Position numbers and translations under genes: made by a program. From NCBI RefSeq assembly GCF_022458985.1, contig NC_061789.1:7296357-7360356 (forward strand): 64,000 bases of DNA. Direction: 5' to 3'. Under the pieces are notes generated by a model. It was not told where the DNA came from and made no database searches. It saw only the letters and a program-made list of their open reading frames with translations. Below, one piece after another: positions 15,665 through 29,700 of this stretch. This stretch comes from Mugil cephalus (Eukaryota; Chordata; Actinopteri; Mugiliformes; Mugilidae). Positions within the stretch are counted from its first letter, which is position 1, and every line of letters starts with the position of its first letter.

Positions 15665-18600
15665 ATGGAGCCGACCTTTTCTTGTTTCATCCTCTTCACC
15701 CTGACTGGCTTCGTCACGAGCTCCTCTTTCGATGACCGCTACCGCCGCAATGGCACGGGCCGCCACGACTACTGCGTGCTCGGAGCCGGACCTGCCGGGC
15801 TACAGATGGGATACTTCCTCTCCAAGGCCAAGAGAGACTACATCATCCTGGAGAGGAACTCGGGACCTGGGAGCTTCTTCAACAAGTAAGGAAACGCATG
15901 TTGAGACTTTGCCATGTGGTGCAGTAGTGGGGAACTTTCGGACGGCGGGAACTTTTTAAGTAGTTCCTGTTAGAGTGTTATGTGAACGGCGTAGCTTACG
16001 GCGGAGGTCTCTCTACTCTGTTTTGTCCGTCCCAAAGGTATCCCAGGCACAGGAAGCTCATCAGCATCAACAAGATCTACACCGGACGGCGGAACCGGGA
16101 GTTCAACCTCCGCCACGACTGGAACTCGCTGCTGAGCGACAAACCCGACCTCTTGTTCAGGAGGGTGAGCAGCGAGTTTTACCCTCCGGCCGACGCCTTC
16201 CCTCTGTACCTGTCCATGTTTGTGAAGGAGCTCGGGTTGAGGGTCCGGTACGGGGTGGACGTCGGGAGGATCAGAGCCGTGCAGTCGGCCTCCGGAAGGA
16301 GCTACGTCCTGACTGACCAGCACGCGTCGGACTACACCTGCGGGTATTTGGTGTCACGCCGAACCTCACATGGAAATACTGCGTTTAGATGGGGGATTTC
16401 ATTGTGTTTCTGTTTTCCCCTCAGCGTCCTCCTGGTAGCCACGGGTTTGTGGGTTCCTCAGGAGGTCGAGTTTGTCGGTTCCGATTTGGTCGAAGGCTAC
16501 GAGTCCATCTCCACTAACCCCGAGGACTACAAAGACCAGGCTGTGCTAATTCTGGGAAAGGGGAACTCTGCTTTTGAAACGGCCCAGAGCATCTTGGGAC
16601 GAGCGAGTCGGGTGCACATGCTCAGTTCCAGCCCCGTTCGACTGGCGTGGCAAACGCATTACGTCGGAGATCTCAGGTAACGTAAGGATGCTTTAAAAGA
16701 TAACAACCAAAAAAGGTGTGTCAAGCAGGTATTTTAAACAAAACCAACTCATCGTTTTTGTTTTCCAGAGCCGTTAATAATGAGCTCATAGACACGTATC
16801 AGCTGAAGTCCCTCGACGGGCTGGTGGAGGCGCGCCTGGAGAAAATAGCTATCGCTCGCCGAAAGGAGGAAGGCCGGAGGAGACCGGGTGGAAAGAAGAA
16901 AGAAGAGAAGGGACGGTTGTATCTGACTTTAAACAAGTACGTACAAAGCAAAGAGGAGACGAATAGTTCGGAAGTGACGGGAGAAGAACTGCCAGGGCAT
17001 CACATTGACAATTTCCCGATGCGAAAACCGTACGACCGAGTGATTCGATGTCTCGGCTTCCGATTCAACTTCAGCATATTCGAAGGGTATGGATTCACTT
17101 GTTAGTCCTCGTAACAAAGCTGTTTCGTCTATGTGATGTACGATAGATAATGAAAAAAAAATAAAATAAAACTCTCCTCAGCGCCTCCTGCCCACCGAAC
17201 AGTGAGAACGCAAAAGGGAGGTTGCCGGGGGTGACGGCCTGGTATGAAGGGAAGGAGACGCCCGGGTTGTTTGTGCTGGGAACCGCAGCTCACTCCAGAG
17301 ACTACCGCTCGTCTGCCGGCGGCTTCGTCCACGGATTCCGTTACACAGGTAGGAGACTTGGCGGAGAAGGTCCCAAGCCTTCGTCTGGTCGTATATTTAG
17401 GTCTCTGATTCTACGATCGGCTGTGAGTTTTCTACCGCTAATGCACGGACTTTCTACCTCAGTACGAGCTGTACACCGCGTGCTGGAGCACCGTTACCAC
17501 AACAACCCGTGGCCGTCGACAAAAGTGGCGACGACGCATTTGCAGTCCTGGATCCTGAAGCGTCTCGGCGAGGCCTCCGGGCCGTACCAGATGTTTGAGA
17601 TGCTCGGGGACGTTATTCTTCTTCGAGGGTAAGTTTGTAGGGTTGGGTGTTGCTCCTCATCATTTCATGTAGTCAGTTTTACTTGAAACTAAACACTGTT
17701 TTCAGGGATTTGTGGTGTTTGCACAATATTTTGCCTCTCGTTTCACACCGTGCATATGACTTTTGTGCAGCTCCTGTTCTCTGAAGTGTGGTGTATTATG
17801 TACAACAGATAGTGGCCCCCGGCTTAAAGTAACTGGACAAGATTAGAAGAAAAACAGGTTCTAGTCACGTAAAAAAGATATCAGTTGAAATATTATCACC
17901 ATTTGGTGTCAGGCGGCTTTTAATTAGGGGAACTGACACCATTATATTGCTCTTTTAAAGTCACCAGAGTCCATTCATAAAAACAGTAATTTTACACCAC
18001 AGAGGACGTGAGATGCTGATTTGATCACACACCATCGTCAGGCTGTCAGTCCCTGTTCAAATTACTCAACCTGACATTTTTTCAATATTTTTTTTTTTCA
18101 GTTATTAATTTGTTTGTCCGCTCCTCTCTTCTTGACCCGAAGCTCTTACTGCGAGTACCTGGAAGAGTTCCCCATCCAGGCCTTGCCCCAGTTCTCCTCT
18201 CTAACCGGCCGAGAGGTCTCCAGCCACGGCCTGATAGTTGTGGTCATGCAGTACGGGAAGGAGAAGATAGACTACCTGGGGCGTAACAGGGCGGAAACAG
18301 ACTGGACTAAAGCTTGGAAATCCAACTTCCTACACCCTGTTTTATACTTCTACGACACGCTTCCTTCTGGTGAGTGGAGATTCTGCCACATGTACCGATC
18401 ACAACGTTAGTGTACTTTTTTTTTTTTTTCCAGGTGAAGTAATTTTCGTTTTTCTTGCAGATGAAGAAATGAAGCGTCGCCCCCACAGCTGGACTTTACC
18501 GAGACCCAAGGCTATTCATCACATCGTCGAGGATTTCCTCACAGAATGGGAGAGTCCCGTGTCGCACATCCAGCCTCTGCGGCGCTTCCTGGAGCACTGT

Positions 18601-19537
18601 GTCCAGACCGACCTCAGAGCCTTCTATGCAGGTAAAGCTGACAGTTAATCTGTATGAAATATACAATATTAAGTGAGCACCTCCCTTCACCGATGTTTCG
18701 TTAAGTTAGGCCCGCGACGCCTCAAGAAGGCTAGTTTCACCCCCATCCATGCTGCGCGTAATATTCAATTAGGGTGGGAGGAGTGGGATGGGGATACAGA
18801 CCCTAATTCGGGTCGGACATTTTTGTAAGTATGCTAGTGTAGCCAAGTTAGCTAATTTTCAGCCGCAGTCTCTGGGGCAGATGATATGAGCACTACTACT
18901 GCTGGTACTAGTACTCACAATACATTACAATACAATACATTCAGGGACGGCTGGTATAAAGAGGCTAACAGGGCTAAGCCGTCCCAAGCTAACACAAAAA
19001 AAGATGAGAAAATAATTTTTTAAATAACTTGCAGTGGATTGTTTTAAGTTTTGGTGAAACCAAGGGTAGCAACAGCATCAAAAAGTCAAAAGAAAAACGT
19101 AGAATGTAGAGAAAGTGATTGATGATGATAATTATAATGGTAATTGATGTAACTGAGTATATTGTAGGTGATGTTCCCTTTGCTGCTGTGTTAACTATTT
19201 AATCGGTAGCCCACTCACCAAATCTCACAGTCTCAATTTCGAGTGGCACTCCTGCGGCTGCACCCACCCGCTCAATGTCTGCCTTTCTCATCCCGTCCCT
19301 TTAGAATCATGTTTCCGCTCATCTCTCACCCACCGCAAGCCGCCGCTGTTCTGCCAGCAGGGATACCTGAGGCGGCAGGGGGTCGCCCACCACGCTCGGC
19401 CGTCGCAGCACGTTCATAAGCCTGGGCCGATGCCGGCCGATCAGGACGCGGGCACATCGGGGGCCGACGCAGCGTTTCCCAACTACCTGGCACCAGCTGG
19501 AGCCTCCGTGTCTTCGGGACTGAAACTTGACTTCTGA
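15665..19537 (+). CDS. foxred2: FAD-dependent oxidoreductase domain-containing protein 2 (ERFAD)
   Basis: Nine coding exons: 15665-15885, 16038-16343, 16425-16676, 16769-17086, 17182-17348, 17463-17628, 18143-18369, 18461-18631, 19305-19537. They give 686 aa, against about 684 in human. FOXRED2 is a flavoprotein of the ER lumen that works with SEL1L/OS9 in ER-associated degradation. The N terminus [20 protein letters not shown] is a signal peptide. The FAD-binding GAGPAG is at about 40-45 and the second nucleotide motif GKGNSA at about 220-225. [16 protein letters not shown] and [13 protein letters not shown] are strongly conserved blocks. An N-glycosylation sequon (NGT) is at 29-31. The coding start follows an acceptor AG at 15660-15661. 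Oddities: a Lys/Arg-rich stretch at about 290-309 inside the oxidoreductase domain, and an end reading GLKLDF in place of the human KEEL-type ER-retrieval tail. Introns 17629-18142 and 18632-19304 hold no gene I can see. Confidence 0.97.
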
Positions 19538-20779
19538 TTGTTTCATCAGCTGTTTAAGTCCCTCCGAACTGCTACCTCCTGCACGCATTGGTACTCCCTC
19601 TGCCAGACAGAAGTATTTGCACAGACTACCATCCTACATATCAGTGGCTCCCATCCTGTTTATGGCCTGTGCGACTGTTTCAACCAAAGACTGATTTCCC
19701 TTTCTTTATTTGGACCACGTCTAAGTGTCACAAAAGAAGTACAATTATTCTGTGATTTACCAGAAGAGAGTCTGGAACTATGAGCTTAAAGTGGCAATCT
19801 TGAATATTTCATTTCTGGTTGATTTAGCGACACCTGCAGTCATAAAAACTGATTTTCTGGCAAAAAAAAAGTGATGAAATAACCAACGAATGATAGCGTT
19901 GCGTGCTAAGCTCACTGACAGACATGCTGAATTCACTACTTATCTTTTTGCCAGTAAATCAAATTTGAGTACAAAGCTGCAGAATTAGCCATTAGCAGTC
20001 CATAAACTGAGATTATTCTAGCAGTGACGTAATGCAGCAATGTTACCGAAAACGTCTCCATAACCAGTGCAATACTTTAATCTCTGGGCTGTCACCTCTG
20101 TCACCATTGATTTACCTCATGGATAGAGACTTTACCGAGATATGTATTCCTTTACTTAAAGGAATATGATATTCCTTTAAGTGAAAATCTTCAAGGTGGC
20201 CACTTTAACTTTCCTCTTCTGTCCTCTGACCCTCCCTCCGACTGATCCTGTGACTTCTTGGGATCCAAACCCACACTGGAGACGATCTTGTTCTTTAAAA
20301 GCACCTATATCGATGTTTTTCTTCACAAATATACATTAAACTATTTTCATATCATAGAAAGCTGTATTATTTAAGGGTGTGTAAAGAGGTGGAGGGTGGC
20401 TGTCATTGCAGATTATTATGCATTTTATATGATGTTAAATGATTAAACATAAACTAGTGACGGAATATACGCTTTGTTTTTTTGTGTTTTTAATTTCATC
20501 TTATTTTAACAAGTACAATTTTGATTTAAACAACAACGACATGCATTTTCGAACAATATGTGACACCTCTCTGAAAAATAAAATCACTATTGAGCTTTTT
20601 CCACCAGAGAAAGAAAAAATATCCAGTAATAAACTTAAATAAAATAAATTAAATAAATAAAAACATTTATAATTATTGAGGAACTATGTATCTTATGCAT
20701 ATTATAAGTGATCAATTCGATAATTAACCACATTTTTATATGGTGTTAGCTGATTAAACATACCTCAGTGTTAGAATAC
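19538..20779 (+). other. foxred2 3' UTR and AT-rich intergenic DNA with a perfect palindrome
   Basis: No coding region supported. A perfect inverted repeat lies at 20154-20182: arms ACTTAAAGGAATAT and its exact complement around a single G. The distal part from 20340 is AT-rich, with several AATAAA-like words, so the foxred2 poly(A) site cannot be chosen with confidence. Confidence 0.5.
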
Positions 20780-20992
20780 AAGCATTGTTGTGTAGTTGAA
20801 GGCTCTAATCTGGCCCGCAGCATAAATTTGCTTTTTTGCACTTTTTGCAAAGTGCAAAAGAAATTACACAGAAGTCGGCATTTTTTTTTATTATTTATTT
20901 ATTTATTTATTGAAGGATATAGGTTATTATGTTGTTATCTTACTGGTTTGGAGATCAGATTGGGCTGAACTAAAATAAACTTGGCACCCTTG
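20780..20992 (-). repeat. hAT-like element fragment
   Basis: The right end CTAAAATAAACTTGGCACCC at about 20969-20988, with TTATCTTACTGGTTTGG upstream, matches the fragment at 12940-13030. The left part has TCTAATCTGGCCCGCAG. Non-coding. Confidence 0.5.
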
Positions 20993-21127
20993 GCCTCTTT
21001 GTTGCGCGGTGTCATCATGACATGAGGACATGATAACGTATTTTGAAACAAGCTGTAAGGGCTGAAATCAAAGACTTTCAGTGAGTAAATATTTAAACCA
21101 TAGGGGGTACTGCAGGGGGGATAATCT

Positions 21128-21176
21128 CTCATCAATTTGGGGATCCTTGGCCTGAAAAACCTTCAAGAACCCTGGT
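21128..21176 (-). repeat. Terminal fragment of a second hAT-like family
   Basis: On the minus strand it reads CAGGGTTCTTGAAGGTTTTT followed by CAGGCCAAGGATCCCC. This matches the left end of the copy at 53386 (CAGGGAGTCTTTAACGTTTT, then CAGGCCAAGG). Confidence 0.5.
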
Positions 21177-21239
21177 TTAAAGGAACGTTTTTCCTTTACA
21201 CCTTTAAAGGACTTTTTTCGGATTAAGATTTTCACAAAG

Positions 21240-21673
21240 CGCATACCCGGAACTATCAGTCTCAATCTGATTGGCTGCTTGCTTGCGTTGATCCTATTGG
21301 ACGGCAGCAAATTAACAACACGGACTCTGATTGGTCGCCACCGCTCCGAGGCTGTCGACTGCACAATGGGTGTGCCTCTTACTACTAGTATCCGATGAAG
21401 TGGAAAATGTGACATAGGGGACATTTTGAAGGAAGGTATTCACTGTTTTCATAGTTATTATCATCCGGGACAGGTGTAGCTTAGTGAGGGGAGTTGCTGC
21501 GTTGCTGCGCCGTGCAATGGCCCCAGGTGCAGCTGAGGGTAAACAAGCCGTGTTCAAAGTTGACTCCACATCTTACTGACGGAGCCTGCGCTTCCCTCAG
21601 GCTCTGAGCAAGGAGTTGCAATAACCGTATGCAACGAGCGCAAACCATCGCTTCCCCCATGTCACGGTGAAGT
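21240..21673 (+). promoter_or_regulatory. ankrd54 promoter and 5' UTR: three inverted CCAAT boxes
   Basis: ATTGG (inverted CCAAT, NF-Y type) occurs at 21270-21274, 21296-21300 and 21330-21334, spaced 26 and 34 bp. No TATA box is apparent. The row of CCAAT boxes sits 340-400 bp before the ATG, so the transcription start probably lies around 21380-21480. This is inferred from motif layout only. Confidence 0.5.
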
Positions 21674-25231
<3,558 letters not shown>

Positions 25232-25899
25232 AGGATAAAGTGTATGGACTGATCCTTTTTCCTTTCTGTCTTTCTTTTTTTTTTTTTTAAGCAAGCCTCT
25301 GCTTTGCGTCACTGGTCTCGGTCAAGACAAACAAAGGCCGAACAGTGATGGCGGGGTTCGTCTGCCCCAAACACAGTGTTCAGCCAAAGTACTGCATTGT
25401 AACCAAGATAAGACTGTGTTTTTTTTGGCTAACATTTAACGGCTGCAGTACTACAGTAGAGAATAAAAGGGAGTGTCACGAGTTGGATTATATGAAGCTT
25501 AAAAAAACAGTGAGAACAGGAAGCTAGACGCTAATTCAGAGGTGCAGCGGGACCATAAATCTTTAACATGACTTTGAGAAAGATTAGACAAGCTCTAAGA
25601 TAATTGTGTTGATTTAACAGTTTTGTGTTTTTTGTGGTCTTACCAACAGCTATGTTGTATCGTTGCCTTTTTTGTTGTAACGCATGTTATTACGTGAATT
25701 GTACTGTAAAAAAAAACAAAATAATTGATATATGTGAATGAATAAATCGATATCTTTGTGTATATTCGTGTGTTTTTTGTCTTTTATAAAGTGTGAGTAT
25801 GTATTTGGCCATATTTATTTGAAATACAGGCATAATATTAAATGAGAGTTGGTTGTAGTTGACATTTCGGATGATGGCAGACTAACATGGCCACTTGTG
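25232..25899 (+). other. ankrd54 3' UTR
   Basis: No frame of interest. AATAAA words at about 25463 and near 25740 could serve ankrd54. The following hmgxb4 promoter begins only about 150 bp beyond the last of them, so the two genes are packed head to tail. Confidence 0.55.
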
Positions 25900-25904
25900 C
25901 GCTA

Positions 25905-26012
25905 CGCTGATTGGCTGCGTAACCTAAGCCCCGCCCCGACGCAGACACGTATTGTTGTCTCGCCGAAAATAAAGATGGCTGCCGGACCCGCGTAAATTGG
26001 GGATCCCGTAGA
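25905..26012 (+). promoter_or_regulatory. hmgxb4 promoter: inverted CCAAT, GC box and YY1-like site
   Basis: ATTGG is at 25910-25914, a GC box CCCCGCCCCG at about 25929-25938, and AAGATGGCTGCC, a YY1-type initiator motif, at 25972-25983. A plausible non-coding exon ends at a GTAGTA donor near 26012. This TATA-less layout is that of a housekeeping gene. The YY1 motif contains an ATG that opens a 6-codon frame ending in TAA at 25992-25994, translatable only if transcription starts upstream of it. Confidence 0.55.
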
Positions 26013-26668
26013 GGTAGTAATATTTAATAAATTCACTCTTCCTCACATCCCAGTGTTTGTAAACTGCACACGATATCACTGTAGACGAGATTAAGGCAGG
26101 GGAGAAACTGAACGAAGGCCGTGCGTGGTGTGTGGTCCGCTACAGGCGCCCGCGGCCTAGCTTTTAGGGAAAGCCTCGGACTTTCCTTGGCCTCTCTCAC
26201 CGGTCAGCTGAGGCCGCACTCGGCGGTAGGGATTGTAGTCTTGGAGATGTTGGGAAGCTCGAGTGTCAAAGTGAATAGAGAGGGGGTGTGTTTGTGTATC
26301 TTTTACAAAAGTAGGCGGGAATTTGTTTAGGTATCATTTTGGTTCCCTTTTTGAAGACGATAGACCGCAATACACTACAAATATAGCGCAAGTGGTATTT
26401 TTCCTCAAGTAGCGGGCAATCGTGGAGGACTAAACCCATGGCCACTGCTTCCTGCAGGGTTCAATGTGGGAGCAAGGAGAGACAGTTTATAGAAAGCCAT
26501 GATGTGTTAGGATGAATAAGTAACAGAACTGCCAAGGTTGACCCACTGTATGTTTTGCTTCTACCTTAAACTGCACTAATCTATTTTGTTGCGGGTCAGA
26601 ATTTGTATTATTTCTGCAACAGCTTGATTTTCATTCATTTATTTTTTTGCCCTGTTCATCAGGTCAGT

Positions 26669-26710
26669 ATGATGCCTGAATTGTTGTCTGCTACATCCCA
26701 TAACAAGTGA
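26669..26710 (+). promoter_or_regulatory. Short upstream ORF in the hmgxb4 leader
   Basis: ATGATG at 26669-26674 opens a 13-residue frame, MMPELLSATSHNK, stopping at TGA 26708-26710. It ends 22 bases before the main start at 26733. It lies in the exon after an acceptor AG at 26661-26662. Such uORFs often lower translation of the main frame; use here is untested. Confidence 0.5.
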
Positions 26711-26732
26711 AAGCTCTGACCCAGGAGGAACC

Positions 26733-29700
26733 ATGGCTTTCGAGGAGATCAAGGGTAAAGGAGGCATCGGTAATGCACACTTGCAGTTTTTCCATCTCTC
26801 TGTTCATTATTCATTCATTCGTATTTTTTAACGCTTCACCTGTGGCGTCTAAATCACATCATATGTTGTTTGTTGACTTCTTTTCTGTCTCATTTTGCAC
26901 CTGCCAAACACAGACGCTGCACTGGCCACTTTACGCAACACGTCTGTTATCTGCCTTAGTTTATACATTTATATTATGTTATATTCTAGTTTAGTGTTTA
27001 ACTTGTTTCAAATACGATAATAAAGCTTAGGCCTAGACTTTGAACTGTGTTCTTACTGTATAGTTTTATTTAGTATGCGACACAGAACATGTTCAGACTG
27101 AATCAGTGACGTGATTGAAAATGACGCCTCGTTTAGAAACAAGTCGGAGAAAAAAAAAAATGCAATTTTTGAATGATTTACCTGAAAAGATGAAAAGTCC
27201 CAAAAGTATTCATGGGTAGTCACTGTTACCTAACAAAATAATAAATGAATAAACTAAATTGTTGACTACACATGGGCTTTATGTGTTTCTGATTGGCACG
27301 TGTTTAAGTAGCCAAAGCTTCATGTTGATGTGAATTACAAGATTTTCTCAACATTGACCTTTGTCTTTATTATCTTTTATGATAGAAGTGAGATCACTGT
27401 GTGTCGTTCAGTTTATAATCTGAGGTTTGTTCAGGCTAATAACATAAGTAACATCAAGAGAGGAGACTCAGAAATAAATAATAACATATGCTTTCAGTTA
27501 TTCGACTAATAGTCCGCTAAATGAACTAAATAGTCTTGAGAGACGTGTTAATAAAAGGGTTTCACGGTTAGTTTGTGCAGGAAAAAGAGGAACTCTCTCA
27601 TCCTTCAGACGTGGGAAAACCCATATTACCGGCTACGTTGCTTATGTTATGAAGAGAATCAAAGTGTTTACTGGCAACGGTGGAAAAGTAATATAAGGTG
27701 GATTTCGTGTACTTTAGACGTGGGGATGGAGAGTGAGAGGGGCCTCGTGGCCGGACGTAGCCAGAGAGAGAAGAGGAGGTCGTACAAGGATCTGTTGAGG
27801 GAGGAGGAGGAGATTGCCGCACAGGTGCGAAAGTCTTCCAAGAAACGTCCAAAGGTGAGTTTATCCGTCTTTGTCTTCCTGGTCCAGTATCGCGAAAGCA
27901 TGTTTAACCCTTTGAGACCTAGACATCTGCCCACGGACAAAAAAAAAAAAAAAAATGTATTTGAGTTGCCGTAGCTGAAAACTGGGAAGGTGGAGGAATT
28001 TTTTGGAAAAATTAAGTTAGTTTAACCTTTGAGGTGTCATAAAGGTCTTCAAGACAAAAGCACAACTTCCCAGTGTTCAGTAGTTTTGTCAATAGAACAA
28101 ACCATTGTGAGTTACAGTAACTTTAACGGATCGTCTGCAATGTGTTTGGTTTTGAGGGGTTCCTTTCCCAACACTAACAAAAATCAATCTTGTGCGTATT
28201 CTTGACGTATTTCCCGAAAAACTATTTTAAAATTTTGATGACTCATCCTGCACTCAGGGGCGTGTACTAATTAAATGTTTTAGGCGCTCTCTTAAATCTT
28301 CATTTACCGTCTTTCCTACGTCTGTCAAGCGTGTATGTGATGGTCATGCTGGTGTGTATGTGATGTCGTGGCTCGACCGGCTGTTTCTCTGGGACTTTAA
28401 AATGTGCTGTTAATCCTCGTTTCAATGTAATTAATTAAATCAATTTCAAAATCAGGATTCGGAGCTCTTCATGCTCGGAGGAGACTCGCACAAAAAGAAG
28501 AAAAAGCATAGCGATGACTACTACTACAGAGGTGAGAGAAGATGTGCAGCCACCTGCCAAAACATTAAGTACACTAACAGAGAATGAATCCTGATATAAC
28601 CTTGTATCCTTGATCCTCAGACCACGACGGCCCCCCTCCCCACAAGAAGAAGCACAAGTCCACAGACCGCTCGCCGACTCTTTCCTCGCCCTCCTCGTCC
28701 CACCCGACGGACACGGCGATGGGGCTCCTCCAGGCCATCACGTCTCCTCTGGCCACGGGCTCGGACCCGAGCCCCCACCTACACAAGAAACCCTCCTACC
28801 CCTCGCTCTCCTCGCACTCGTCCAAGGACCGCAAGCGCGACAGCAGCGGGAGCAAGAGCAGCCACTCCTTCTCCCACTCCCGGCCCGCGTCTTCCTCCTC
28901 GTCCTCCTCCAAGAAGCACTCGTCGTCCTCCTCGAAGTCGTCCCTCTTCCACGGCGGAGCCCCCAAGGAGGAGCCCCTGACGCTGCGCGAGGCCGACGGG
29001 CTGAAGATGAAGCTCATCATGTCGCCGGAGAAGGAGGAAGGCGAGAGCTTCCCGTTCACGCCGCACTCCTCCAAAGGAGGCGGGAAGAAGGAGAAGGACA
29101 GGGAGCGGACGCAGCTTTCGAAGTCGCCGAAGAAGAAGATGCAGCAGAGCAGAGACCCGCTGCCCGTGGTGGGGAAAGAGGTGGAGGTGGAAGGTAAGAA
29201 GGCGCTAAACGTCGCTCGTCTGACAGTGAAATAAACCCGTTAATAGTCGTTATGAATCGGTCGTCACTCTCTGCTCCGTCCTGCAGGTCATTATGGAGGA
29301 GGCCTGGGAGATGAAAGCTCTTCTTCTGGGGGAGAACTGGAGGCGGGTGAACTGGTCATAGACGACTCGTATACACATCTGTCGAAGAAGAAGAAGAAGA
29401 GCAAGAAGAGCAAAAAGAAGAAGGACAAAGAAAAGGACAGAGACAAGGAAAAGAGCGGGAAGGACAAGAAGCACAGCAAAGGATTTGGAGGTGAGTTCAG
29501 CCCTGATGCAGTCGGTTATGTTGATGCTGTGAAGCCAAAAAGATTTGACGGAAGTTTTAAAAAAAAATTAATTTAAAAAAAAATAAATAAATTAAGGCTC
29601 GACGGTATGAAAAATGTATATTTAATATTTTGTATATTTAATCATATATTCACAACATTTTCTACTGGTTGAGAGAAGAATTAATGCAGTAGAATGATTA

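Noticed and set aside
28610-29197. 195-aa plus-strand frame overlapping hmgxb4
   Set aside because: Wrong frame over the real exon 28621-29193, whose frame matches HMGXB4.
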